A DNA stretch of 49,564 nt. Origin: an uncultured Phascolarctobacterium sp. (lineage in GTDB: Bacteria; Bacillota; Negativicutes; Acidaminococcales; Acidaminococcaceae). Position numbers and translations under genes: made by a program. This document shows, piece by piece, positions 41,180-49,510 of this stretch. The stretch is taken from positions 1-49,564 of the forward strand of contig CAJKLD010000019.1 of the NCBI GenBank assembly GCA_905200645.1. Reading direction: 5' to 3'. How positions within the stretch are numbered: the first letter of the stretch is position 1; each line of letters begins with the position of its first letter. A model generated the notes under the pieces. That model did not search any database. It saw only the letters and a program-made list of their open reading frames with translations, and was not told the origin of the DNA.

Positions 41180-42364
41180 TTACTGCGCGAAATTTTGCAC
41201 ATACTCCTCTATTTCCAGAGCGCACGCCATAGCTATCAGCCAGCGTCGGAAAAAGCTTTCCACTGACGCACATTCTTCCTTAGTATGCGCACCGGAGCCT
41301 TGTCCGCCCATGGAGCAAACAGTGGGTACGCCTACGCTGCCAAAATAAGCGGCGTCAGACATGCCGCCCACATAAATCGGCTCAAAGGCAGGATAATCGT
41401 ACTTTGTTGCTACGCTGTTGATATAATCCAGCAAACGGTGATTTGCTTTTGTTTCTTCAAAGGCCGGCATAGGAGAAACAAATTCCACTTCTGTCGTTGT
41501 GCCCTCAATATAAGTTTTAGCGCAGACCTCCGTAATTTTTTGCTTGATATATTCCTGCTGCTCCAGCTTTTTATAGCGCACATCCAGCTCGGCATAGCAA
41601 ATATCCGGTACAGCGTTGGAAACCATACCGCCCTTCACAACGCCCACGCTGACCGTCAAGCCCTCGTCATATTTAGTAAGATTTTGCAGTAAGGGCAGCT
41701 TCTGCGCCATTTCAATAATTGCGTTGCGACCCTTTAAATAATCGTTGCCTGCGTGCGCAGCCACACCATGCACGGTGATGTGACAATCCATGCCGCCTTT
41801 GCGGCCAACGGTCAAACAATTATCCATGCGTCCGCTTTCCATATTAAAGCAGCACAAGGAGCCTTTGGCTTCCTCCATCAAAAGCCGGTCGGTAATGCCG
41901 GCGCCATGACTGCTTTCTTCATCACCCACAATAATTGCTTTTACGCGTCTATCCTTAAAGCCAAAATGCTTTAACGCAACCAAAAGATAAAAAATCTGCG
42001 CCACGCCATTTTTCATATCCACCACGCCGGGACCGTGAGCAAAACCATTCTCAATATAAAAAGGATTGTCGGGAAAGGTTCCTGAAGGAAAAACAGTATC
42101 GCAGTGACCGGCAAGCAGCAAAGGCTTGCCCGGAATTTCTTGATTCAGCTCCGCAACTAAGGCATGGGCGCTGCCCTTAGTATCTAACAGACGGCAGCTA
42201 ATTCCTTTTGCGGCAAAATGCTCCTGCAAAAAATCAATTACTAAATTGACTTTTTCCGGCTCATAGGAACCTGCCTGCATATTAACTAATCTTTCCCAAA
42301 ACGACAGCATTTCTTGACGATTTTCTTCTATAAAATTGCGTAATTCACTAATAGGCACTTGCAT
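41180..42364 (-). CDS. M20-family metallopeptidase (carboxypeptidase G2-like)
   Basis: 394 residues. Zinc motif GHCDTVFPSGTF, bridging Asp in GPGVVDMKNG, catalytic Glu pair in VGDEESSHGAG, the dimerisation lid GMDCHITVHGVAAHAGNDYLKG-like with its conserved His, and a C-terminal His in GSGAHTKEE. This pattern is nearest to glutamate carboxypeptidase/CPG2, which removes C-terminal glutamate or hydrolyses dipeptides. No signal peptide, so cytoplasmic. It pairs with the downstream YfcC-type transporter. Confidence 0.9.
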   Translation of the reverse strand: MQVPISELRNFIEENRQEMLSFWERLVNMQAGSYEPEKVNLVIDFLQEHFAAKGISCRLLDTKGSAHALVAELNQEIPGKPLLLAGHCDTVFPSGTFPDNPFYIENGFAHGPGVVDMKNGVAQIFYLLVALKHFGFKDRRVKAIIVGDEESSHGAGITDRLLMEEAKGSLCCFNMESGRMDNCLTVGRKGGMDCHITVHGVAAHAGNDYLKGRNAIIEMAQKLPLLQNLTKYDEGLTVSVGVVKGGMVSNAVPDICYAELDVRYKKLEQQEYIKQKITEVCAKTYIEGTTTEVEFVSPMPAFEETKANHRLLDYINSVATKYDYPAFEPIYVGGMSDAAYFGSVGVPTVCSMGGQGSGAHTKEECASVESFFRRWLIAMACALEIEEYVQNFAQ

Positions 42365-42441
42365 AATATTATCATTCCCTTATCAAAAAACTATATCATT
42401 GTATCACTTTAAATTACTAAAGAAAAAATAATATATGATTT

Positions 42442-42470
42442 ATTTTACAAGACAATCTTTTGCTTGTCAA
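42442..42470 (-). promoter_or_regulatory. Promoter of the M20 peptidase-transporter unit
   Basis: On the minus strand consensus TTGACA, 17 bases, TAAAAT. ACAAG / CTTGT half-sites lie within the spacer and could be an operator. A second extended -10 (TGATACAAT) lies nearer the gene. Confidence 0.7.
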
Positions 42471-42518
42471 CTGCACATTATGTTGAGATTTTGAATAACT
42501 CATCGCAAAAACAAAAAA

Positions 42519-42540
42519 TCCCAACGCTTATACGTTGAGA
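42519..42540 (-). terminator. Intrinsic terminator upstream of the M20 peptidase
   Basis: Stem TCTCAACG / CGTTGGGA with a six-base loop and TTTTTTG on the minus strand. It probably ends transcripts from the rhodanese gene. Confidence 0.75.
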
Positions 42541-42604
42541 TCATCGCTTTTTATTCATTTTTATATTGGTGCCGCGGAGGCGAGCCAGGACAATCAGATA
42601 CGCT

Positions 42605-42780
42605 TTAGAATACTTTTCCGTTAGCATTTTTCTCACTATTTATAAACTTTCTTAACCGTTCTACCGCCTGTTCAACCTCTGCGTCACGAATAATCTTGGC
42701 AAACAGCAGATGACGTTCAATGAGCTAGAGTATGCAGCTATCCATTTTTCAGCTTTACTGATGATATGCTTTAAATACAC
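42605..42780 (-). pseudogene. Possible decayed gene behind the rhodanese gene
   Basis: On the minus strand a GTG at 42780 with AGGTGAGGA upstream opens a 39-codon frame (VYLKHIISKAEKWIAAYSS...). If the frame shifts by one base near 42720, translation continues as ERHLLFAKIIRDAEVEQ, then AVERLRKFINSEKN to a TAA at 42605-42607. The latter resembles the C-terminal helices of a GntR/FadR-type ligand-binding domain, but the similarity is weak. It could be a frameshifted remnant or chance. The stretch 42365-42786 holds no other gene. Confidence 0.3.
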
Positions 42781-42786
42781 TTGTCC

Positions 42787-43164
42787 TCACCTTTCCAGTT
42801 CCCCCTGCCAACGGGAAATACCGCCAAAGTCCTTTACATCCTTATAGCCCAATCCCCTTAAGCTTTCTGCAGCAATGGCACTACGGCGACCACTGCGACA
42901 ATAAACAATAATGGGTTTATCTTTATCGGGCAATAAGCCAGCTGCCTTTTGCTCCACCTGATCGTAAGGCAAAAGCACCGCCCCTCCAATATGTCCTTCG
43001 GCAAATTCTTCCGGAGTACGCACATCCAAAAGCACAAGATTTTCTTTCTTAGCTAGTTTGGTCTGCAGCTCCTCATAGCTAACCAAACTGCTTTTACCGC
43101 CACCAAAACCAAAAATGAACAGACCTGCTACCGCAAGCGCAGCAATAACTAAATATTTACTCAT
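42787..43164 (-). CDS. Membrane-anchored rhodanese-domain protein
   Basis: 125 residues. An N-terminal hydrophobic helix (YLVIAALAVAGLFIFGFGG) is followed by one rhodanese domain: LLDVRTPEEFAEGHIGGAVLLP and the active-site loop IVYCRSGRRSA with catalytic Cys. It probably faces the periplasm, attached by the N-terminal helix or as a secreted protein; single-domain rhodaneses move sulfane sulfur. A hairpin (ATTCGG / CCGAAT, 43203-43220) lies in its leader. Confidence 0.9.
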   Translation of the reverse strand: MSKYLVIAALAVAGLFIFGFGGGKSSLVSYEELQTKLAKKENLVLLDVRTPEEFAEGHIGGAVLLPYDQVEQKAAGLLPDKDKPIIVYCRSGRRSAIAAESLRGLGYKDVKDFGGISRWQGELER

Positions 43165-43273
43165 TCAAACATCATCCTTTTACATTTTTATTTAATAATT
43201 TAATTCGGTTTTATCCGAATAACAGCAGTGAATTTCGAAATACTATTTTCTTAGGTACACTGTAATTAAATTA

Positions 43274-43302
43274 ATTATAATACACTAAATTCCTTAGTTC
43301 AA
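43274..43302 (-). promoter_or_regulatory. Promoter of the rhodanese gene
   Basis: On the minus strand TTGAAC, 17 bases, TATAAT. It leaves a leader of about 100 bases before the ATG. Confidence 0.75.
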
Positions 43303-43395
43303 GCCCACTTCTGCATCTTTATTACTCATGCATTCTCCACAAGTAAGGCCCATACTCCCCTTGGTTCACTCCAAACAAATTCTAGGAAAACTAGA

Positions 43396-43458
43396 AAGCT
43401 CTTCATGAATAGAAGCCAACAGGATAATTTTACCCGCGGCACTATTCACGAAGAGCTT
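43396..43458. repeat. Long inverted repeat downstream of the iadA genes
   Basis: 17-base arms (AAGCTCTTCATGAATAG and CTATTCACGAAGAGCTT, one mismatch) around 29 bases that contain CCGCGG. Minus-strand exit is TTCTAGTTTTCC, a poor T-run, so it may be a terminator for the iadA operon or a small mobile remnant. The stretch 43165-43501 otherwise holds only the rhodanese promoter and leader. Confidence 0.7.
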
Positions 43459-43501
43459 TTAGTGCATTTAATAATGTAAACAACAATATCCAGAATAAGA
43501 A

Positions 43502-44668
43502 TTACTCAAAGCGTCCCTTTAAAACGATTTCTTTATCGAGAATCGCTACTTGACCCTTAGCAAAAAGGCCATCAATATCTAGTGCCTCATCCAGCACCAG
43601 TAAGTCCGCATCTGCTCCAACAGCAACACAGCCCTTTACGCCGGACTTACCCAGCATTTCAGCAGGAGTAGAAGTCAAAAGCTTAATGGCCTCCTCCAAG
43701 GGCAGCCCTCTACGAACAAGGCTCTTGATAGTCAAATGCAGATACTTAGGAGAACAATAAGTTAGACCAATGCATTCACCTTGAGCATTAAACTTAGGTT
43801 GAGAACCAAACGCATCACTGCTCATGGTCAAATGGTCAGTACTCATGCCTTCCCAGCTGAGAATTTCCATGATCTTTTCAGCACCAATTTCCATATCCTC
43901 ATCAGTGCTGCCAGCAGTCATATCAAAATATCCTCCCCTGCGTACCAGCTTAGCACCCTCCTCCATCAACTCATGGGTACGAAGCATATGAGTGGGCAAA
44001 AAGTTCTTAGCAGGAATATCGGAATTATCCAAAGCATAGAACAGCGGATCGAGCTTGCCATTACCGGAGCCCATATGCATGGTTACTAAGCCAGCCACGT
44101 TAGCAAGCATACCACCGCGACGAGTTGCAGAGCCAATAGCAATCAGCTCTTCTCCCTGAGGGTTGGAGCTACGATGGTCGGAAACAGCAATTTTAGTGCC
44201 AATAATCGGAGGAACCATCATGATATCCTTCTCCACAGAGCCGGTAATGGTGGGAGAAGGCAGACCATAAGCACCGGTCAGACAGTAAGCAGTAATACCC
44301 TCTTCAGTTAAAGCACGAGCTTTAGCCACCAGATTTTCTACGCTGCGAGTCACGCCATCAGTACCCAAAAGGCCCAATACTGTCGTAATACCACAGCTGG
44401 TAATCTGGCTTAACATAGCCTCCGGCACGCGAGAAGCAGGCCCCTGTTCACCGCCACCACCGGTAATATGCATGTGCATATCAATATAACCGGGCAGTAG
44501 CTTCTTACCGCTCAAATCAAAAATCTCAGCCTCCGGCAAGCCTTCATAGCCTTCGATTTTATCATCAATACGAACTACCTTGTCGGCAATTACTAATACA
44601 TCCTTTTTTCCTAAATACTTGGGAGCATAAACTTCTGCATTTTTTAATAATTTAATCAAATTTATCAC
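43502..44668 (-). CDS. Beta-aspartyl (isoaspartyl) dipeptidase, IadA family, copy 1
   Basis: 388 residues, amidohydrolase superfamily. Metal ligands in DMHMHITGGGGE, the Glu that binds the substrate amino group in the same block, Tyr in LTGAYGLP, the carboxylated-lysine position as Lys in TKIAVSDHRSS (as in E. coli Lys162), His residues in TMHMG and LPTHM, and Asp in MSSDAFGSQP. The enzyme removes N-terminal isoaspartate from dipeptides. Start is GTG with AAAGG upstream; one base separates it from copy 2, so the two are co-translated. Confidence 0.92.
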   Translation of the reverse strand: MINLIKLLKNAEVYAPKYLGKKDVLVIADKVVRIDDKIEGYEGLPEAEIFDLSGKKLLPGYIDMHMHITGGGGEQGPASRVPEAMLSQITSCGITTVLGLLGTDGVTRSVENLVAKARALTEEGITAYCLTGAYGLPSPTITGSVEKDIMMVPPIIGTKIAVSDHRSSNPQGEELIAIGSATRRGGMLANVAGLVTMHMGSGNGKLDPLFYALDNSDIPAKNFLPTHMLRTHELMEEGAKLVRRGGYFDMTAGSTDEDMEIGAEKIMEILSWEGMSTDHLTMSSDAFGSQPKFNAQGECIGLTYCSPKYLHLTIKSLVRRGLPLEEAIKLLTSTPAEMLGKSGVKGCVAVGADADLLVLDEALDIDGLFAKGQVAILDKEIVLKGRFE

Positions 44669-44669
44669 T

Positions 44670-45839
44670 TTACCTTTCGAATGTGCCCTTCACCAAAGCC
44701 TGACCATTCCTAACCATCAGTTTTCCCTTTGCAAGTACAGTATCCACAGCATAATCCTCACCATAAATAATGATATCTGCATCGCTATCTACACGAAGGC
44801 AACCCTTCTGGGGATACAAGCCATTGGCCTGAGCAGGGTTAGTGCTGACAACTCTTAAAACAGTCTCTAATGGTATTCCATCCAAAACAGCTGCTTGAAC
44901 TTCCTCATGGAATGAGTCCGGAGAAACTGCCAACTGTTTTTGACTGCCATCTGGCAATGTTACACTCATACAGCCATTAGCATCAGAGCTCATAGTAACT
45001 CTATCCATTGGAATATTTTCTTGATAAAGCACTTTAATTGCATTGCTTGGCTTGACACAAGCAGGAAATCCATCTTGCTCTCTGATACCAGAGGTTATAT
45101 CGATATAGCCACCTAGCTTGGCAAATTCCTTAGCCTGCTCAAACAAATGAAAAGCCCTATTCACATGGGTAGGTATAAAATGCTTGGCAGGAATTTCCGT
45201 TTCACGCACCATTTCAAACAAAACATCAATGCCACGTTTACCAACACCCATATGGAATTGTACTACGCCCGCCTTACCTGAGAGCATACCGCCAAGTCGG
45301 CTTTGAGTTAGAATTTTCTCCAACTCCGCTCTGGTAGGTTGGGAGCTACGATGATCGGACAAGGCAATTTCACCTACGCCCAAGCACTCATTTATAAGAA
45401 TAATATCCCTGCGCACATCACCGGTCATATTATGAACGGGGATTTCATAAGATCCCGTCAGTATGTAAGCACTAATACCATCGTGTGTTAAGCCTCTCGC
45501 CTTGGCAAGCAAGCTTTCATTATGCCTACTGGTACCATCAGTGCCTAAAACGCCAATCACAGTAGTTATGCCAACCTTGGTAAGTTCACTGAGGAAAATT
45601 TCTGGCGTTCTACTATAAGGCCCCGATTCGCCACCGCCACCAATAATATGCACATGCTGGTCAACATAACCTGGAACAACCTTGTGCCCCTCAGCATCCA
45701 GCACCTGACAATCCAAATGCTCTGGCGCAGTAATTCCCTGCGCCATTTGCACTATTTTTTCGTTAATAATTAATATATCTAGCAAGTCCAAAGGCTCAGG
45801 AGCATAAACATCTGCATTTTTTACAAGCAGACAACTCAT
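44670..45839 (-). CDS. IadA-family amidohydrolase, copy 2 (Glu at the metal-bridging position)
   Basis: 389 residues, paralogous to the next gene. It keeps the metal motif DQHVHIIGGGGES, LTGSYEIP, FHMGVG, PTHVNRAFHLFEQ and MSSDANGC. The residue that aligns with the carboxylated Lys of E. coli IadA is Glu here (GEIALSDHRSS). In some amidohydrolases Glu replaces the bridging Lys with activity kept, so it may be active with changed substrate range; this is inference. THVNR resembles E. coli IadA more than copy 1 does. The start overlaps the NhaC-family gene by four bases. Confidence 0.88.
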   Translation of the reverse strand: MSCLLVKNADVYAPEPLDLLDILIINEKIVQMAQGITAPEHLDCQVLDAEGHKVVPGYVDQHVHIIGGGGESGPYSRTPEIFLSELTKVGITTVIGVLGTDGTSRHNESLLAKARGLTHDGISAYILTGSYEIPVHNMTGDVRRDIILINECLGVGEIALSDHRSSQPTRAELEKILTQSRLGGMLSGKAGVVQFHMGVGKRGIDVLFEMVRETEIPAKHFIPTHVNRAFHLFEQAKEFAKLGGYIDITSGIREQDGFPACVKPSNAIKVLYQENIPMDRVTMSSDANGCMSVTLPDGSQKQLAVSPDSFHEEVQAAVLDGIPLETVLRVVSTNPAQANGLYPQKGCLRVDSDADIIIYGEDYAVDTVLAKGKLMVRNGQALVKGTFER

Positions 45840-47275
45840 TTTTGTTCATCCTCCAGCTTAGCAATACCAATACCGGTATAACCATAGAACAGAGCAATAA
45901 CAAAGCCAGTATAACACAGGATAGCCCAAGGAGCATAATCCAAAGTTTCAATACCCGTGCAGGCAGTCATATAAGCACCTGCTGCAGACCAAGGAACCAA
46001 AGGAACGAATACAGTACCTGCATCCTCCAGAGTACGGGACAAGTTCTTAGCAGCTAAACCCCTAGCCTTGTATGCATCACGGAACATTTCGCCAGGAATC
46101 AAAATAGACAGATAGGAGTTACCGGTGCACAGGCCCATGGTAATGCAGGAAGCAACAGTAGAAGCAATCAAATCACCGGTGGTCTTAGCAAAGCCTAAAA
46201 TCTTTTGCAGCACAACTTCCAAGCAACCAGCACGGCTCATAATACCAGCAAAGCAGAAAGCGCAGAATACCAAAAGGGTGGTACCCATAATCTCAGCCAT
46301 ACCGCCACGGTTCAACAGCTTCACAATTTGCGGAGCGGCGGTAGCCGGATCAAAACCAGGACGTACAATCATAGCAATCTTAAAGCCCTTTACAGTAGCA
46401 ACAAGCAGGCTCTTCAAGGTAATATTTTGGAAAATCAAGGCTTCAATACCTGCCAAAACAGTGGAGCCCATCATAACCGGCAGAGTGGGCTTTTTCATAA
46501 TGGAACCAGCCAAAATCATTAGAACGGGTAACAAAAGCAGCAGATTAAAATCATACATAGCCTCCAGCTGTTTCAGCATAGTGTTTACTGCTTCAGAGGA
46601 AACATCCTTGCTACCGCTATTTTGGAAACCTACAAAGGCATAAACTACCAAAGAAATAATAGTTGCAGGAATAGTGGTCCAAAACATATGACCAATGTGC
46701 TCGTATAATTTAGAACCAGCAGCTACCGGTGCCAGATTGGTAGTATCGGACAAGGGAGAAATCTTATCACCAAAATAAGAGCCTGCGATAACTGCACCAG
46801 CAGTTGCGGCCAGATTAACCCCCAAGGTGCTTGCAATACCCATCAAAGCAACACCCATAGTTGCCACAGAACCCCAAGAAGTACCTGTAACAACAGAAAC
46901 CACAGCGGTGATCAAGAAGGCAGTAACCAACATAAAGGTCGGGCTTACAATTTGCACACCGTAATAAATCATCATAGGAATAGTGCCAGCGGCCATCCAA
47001 GTGCCTACCAGAGCACCAACACAGGTCAAAATCAAAATTGCCGGCATACCCTTGGCGATTTTTTGGCAAATTTCATCCATCATCTCGTCCCAAGTAACAC
47101 CCACACGGAAAGCAATAATGCCTGCAATCGCAGCCACCAAAAGCAGCAACGGCTCAGTGGGATAACCCAAGTAACCTTTACCTACGGTAAGAATAACCAT
47201 CATGGCTATAATAGGAATAATGGATTCTGTGAAGGTAGGCATTCTTTTAGCCTTTTTTACTTCATTGTTTGACAT
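45836..47275 (-). CDS. NhaC-family Na+/H+ antiporter-like transporter of the iadA operon
   Basis: 479 residues, about 12 helices. Family blocks: VVSVVTGTSWGSVATMGVALMG-like, SYFGDKISPLSDTTNLAPV and the C-terminal GNSYLSILIPGEMFRDAYKARGL. It is the first gene of an operon with two isoaspartyl-dipeptidase paralogues (four-base overlap), so it may exchange Na+ or H+ for a dipeptide or amino acid and not act in simple sodium export. GAGGGG precedes the ATG. A different NhaC-family protein is encoded at 31.9-33.2 kb. Confidence 0.9.
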   Translation of the reverse strand: MSNNEVKKAKRMPTFTESIIPIIAMMVILTVGKGYLGYPTEPLLLLVAAIAGIIAFRVGVTWDEMMDEICQKIAKGMPAILILTCVGALVGTWMAAGTIPMMIYYGVQIVSPTFMLVTAFLITAVVSVVTGTSWGSVATMGVALMGIASTLGVNLAATAGAVIAGSYFGDKISPLSDTTNLAPVAAGSKLYEHIGHMFWTTIPATIISLVVYAFVGFQNSGSKDVSSEAVNTMLKQLEAMYDFNLLLLLPVLMILAGSIMKKPTLPVMMGSTVLAGIEALIFQNITLKSLLVATVKGFKIAMIVRPGFDPATAAPQIVKLLNRGGMAEIMGTTLLVFCAFCFAGIMSRAGCLEVVLQKILGFAKTTGDLIASTVASCITMGLCTGNSYLSILIPGEMFRDAYKARGLAAKNLSRTLEDAGTVFVPLVPWSAAGAYMTACTGIETLDYAPWAILCYTGFVIALFYGYTGIGIAKLEDEQK

Positions 47276-47316
47276 AATACCCCTCTTTTCTACTAGAAAC
47301 CCCTAGTTAAATATTA

Positions 47317-47349
47317 ACAGACCATACGTCTGTCTGATAAAATTTTATC
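47317..47349. promoter_or_regulatory. Palindromes upstream of the nhaC-iadA operon
   Basis: ACAGAC-N5-GTCTGT (47317-47333) and the perfect 14-base GATAAAATTTTATC (47336-47349) lie 42-74 bases before the first start codon. Either could be a regulator site or overlap the promoter. Confidence 0.5.
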
Positions 47350-47448
47350 ATCTATGCCATCGCATAACAATAGATTGCCAACTAACGCTTATTGGGATTT
47401 TTCTAGTATCCATAAGCTAAAAATTACCTTTTGAGTATTATGTATACA

Positions 47449-47464
47449 ATTTTAGTACTAAAAA
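47449..47464. promoter_or_regulatory. 16-base perfect palindrome, candidate LysR-type site
   Basis: ATTTTAGTACTAAAAT lies 174-189 bases upstream of the operon and 128 bases behind the lysR-family gene. The region 47276-47591 holds no gene. Confidence 0.4.
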
Positions 47465-47591
47465 TAACGTACTTTTTTGCTTTCTACATGGTATTTGTAT
47501 TTTTTTAATGGATTATATTGTATTTCGCCAGCTCCCTAACGCCTTGTCTTTCCATAAGATTATCTTTTTTATTTTGTTTATTCAATAAATT

Positions 47592-48476
47592 TTATTTATC
47601 GAAATTCTTGTCTCTTGAAGCCTGCAAAAGCTCCAAAAAACGCTTTGTGGGCAGGGTAAAATTGAATTCATAATCATATAATACAGAAATCGGCATATTA
47701 CCAGAATACTTCATAGGGAATTCCACTAAGCTCCCTCTAGCCAATTCCTGCTCTATTTTCACCTGAGGTACTAAGGCGATACCTAAGTCCTTCTGAACTG
47801 CTACCAAAACTGACTCTGAGTCACTAAAGGTTAAAAAGGGTTTAAGCTTGGAAAAATCTATTTTAGATTTCAGATGCTTGTAATATACCTCACTATCAGG
47901 ATACGCAATAAAAGGATAATTATAAAAATTATCATCCTGATTCATGCTATCATATAGCCCTTTAGAAGCAACCAAAACCATGGGCTGGTTCCACAAAGGC
48001 ACCCTTCTAGTATATAGAGGCTGGACATCAATATGGACAAAGGCGAAATCATATAGTTTTTTATTGAATGCGTCATCAAGTGTCGATTCAACCGTCATGC
48101 ATCTATTAACTTCTATTTTTAGCTCAGGAAACTCTTTTTTGAGCTGCAATAGCACAGGCAATAGATAAAAATTAATACCCTGAGTAGCCACAGCTATCTT
48201 GAGACTATATTTTTCCTTTTGGAATTGACGCATAGCCTCCTGACTATTTTGGTAATCCTGCATTATTTGTTTAGCTATAGGAACAAAATTCTTACCAGCC
48301 TGGGTCAAATATACGTTTTTACCATCCCTAGTAAAAAGAATTACCCCATATTCCTCTTCTAAGGCCGTGATATGGTTACTAATAGTCGGTTGGGTAAAAT
48401 TTAAATATTTAGCTGCCTGGGTAAAACTGCGAAACTGCACTACAGTTAAAAAGGACTGATAAACTTGTATATTCAT
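47592..48476 (-). CDS. LysR-family transcriptional regulator
   Basis: 294 residues. N-terminal winged helix (FRSFTQAAKYLNFTQPTISNHITALEEEYG) and an LysR substrate-binding domain from about residue 90 (LKIAVATQGINFYLLPVL). It reads in the same direction as the nhaC-iadA operon and lies directly upstream, so it likely controls that operon; palindromes in the intervening 316 bases support this. The inducer is unknown. No frameshift. Confidence 0.94.
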   Translation of the reverse strand: MNIQVYQSFLTVVQFRSFTQAAKYLNFTQPTISNHITALEEEYGVILFTRDGKNVYLTQAGKNFVPIAKQIMQDYQNSQEAMRQFQKEKYSLKIAVATQGINFYLLPVLLQLKKEFPELKIEVNRCMTVESTLDDAFNKKLYDFAFVHIDVQPLYTRRVPLWNQPMVLVASKGLYDSMNQDDNFYNYPFIAYPDSEVYYKHLKSKIDFSKLKPFLTFSDSESVLVAVQKDLGIALVPQVKIEQELARGSLVEFPMKYSGNMPISVLYDYEFNFTLPTKRFLELLQASRDKNFDK

Positions 48477-48694
48477 ATATTGCTCTCACTCCCATTAAAA
48501 GCTTGCCTGCATAGCTACTTGCGAAGATATCTTCTACCTCTCCACCAAGCCGTAGCTTTTTTTAATGCTTCACTATGTCACCGATATATAGTTCTCTGTC
48601 CATTTTACTCCCTCCATTTTTGCTAACTGTACTTCTTCTTATTATAACACGAATACAGCTCTGTTTATACACACCATGGCACACTCTACTCTTA
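48477..48694 (-). other. Leader of the lysR gene with a 13-codon ORF
   Basis: On the minus strand TATAAT near 48640 is followed by GGAGGGAG and ATG at the head of a 13-codon frame (MDRELYIGDIVKH, stop). A seven-A run lies at its stop; if the frame is moved there, reading continues as EALKKATAWWRGRRYLRK. It could be a leader peptide or a frameshifted short gene; no match is recognised. Confidence 0.35.
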
Positions 48695-49510
48695 TTAAAC
48701 CACTTCTACTAACTCACCCTGACTTCTCAGCCAAATATCTATGCCGCTGCCAAAAACCTCAGCGGTGAGCAAATACCCCTTCTCATTATGGTCAATAATT
48801 TCTGCTGTGGGCAGTCTGTCCAATACTGGCTCTGGATTAGGCCCCTTATAATAAAACTTTAGCTTCTGCAGCCTGCCACCATACATAAACTGCACCCGCT
48901 TACGGAACTCGCCCTCCTCAAATCTACTCTCATAGGGAACATTATAATGTCTATCTGTAACCTTGAGGCTCTCAATCCTATCTATCCTATAAATAGTAGG
49001 GAATGGGTCATTTTCAACCTCGAACTCAATTTTCTCTTCCTGCTGAGGCACAATAAACCCAGCCAAGTAAAAATAAAACTCCGAAAACATCACCCCGGCC
49101 GGGCGCAGCACTCTATGCACTAGGCTTCCATCTGCCGGCTTGCGGTAGTCAATTTCTACCTCCTTATGCTCCCTTAAGGCCTCGCCCAAGCGCCACATGG
49201 TCTCTAATACCTCTTTGTTATGACGAGGTGGCACATAATGGAAGCGCTCATTACTAATCAAGCCATTAACATAGCTCTTGCACTCCTTGGACACGCAGCA
49301 ATCAATGAGCTTATCCAAAATCGGGTCCAGCTCAGCCTTAGAAAGAGACCTGCTCTCCAACAAAATTTTTAGTACCGCAAAAACCTCTTTATTGCTCAGC
49401 ACGTTGCGTAAGGGTGGCACAAGCTTATAGGCATTATGCTTTTTATCATAAACTAATTCCTGCACTACTCCACTAGCATCACTCTGGTTATGAAAAAATG
49501 CCCGCAAATC
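48695..49510 (-). pseudogene. WYL-domain transcriptional regulator, 5'-truncated by an insertion element
   Basis: About 271 residues remain, reading from DLRAFFHNQ to the stop at 48695. The middle and C-terminal parts match WYL regulators: VEIDYRKPADG, PAGVMFSEFYFYLAGF, YRIDRIESL, and a C-terminal SQGELVEVV. Such proteins start with a winged helix-turn-helix of about 70 residues that ends just before this DLRAFF block. Here upstream sequence beyond 49510 does not continue the family and looks like an IS end. There is no ATG (only a TTG at 49507), so the DNA-binding part is likely lost. Confidence 0.7.
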
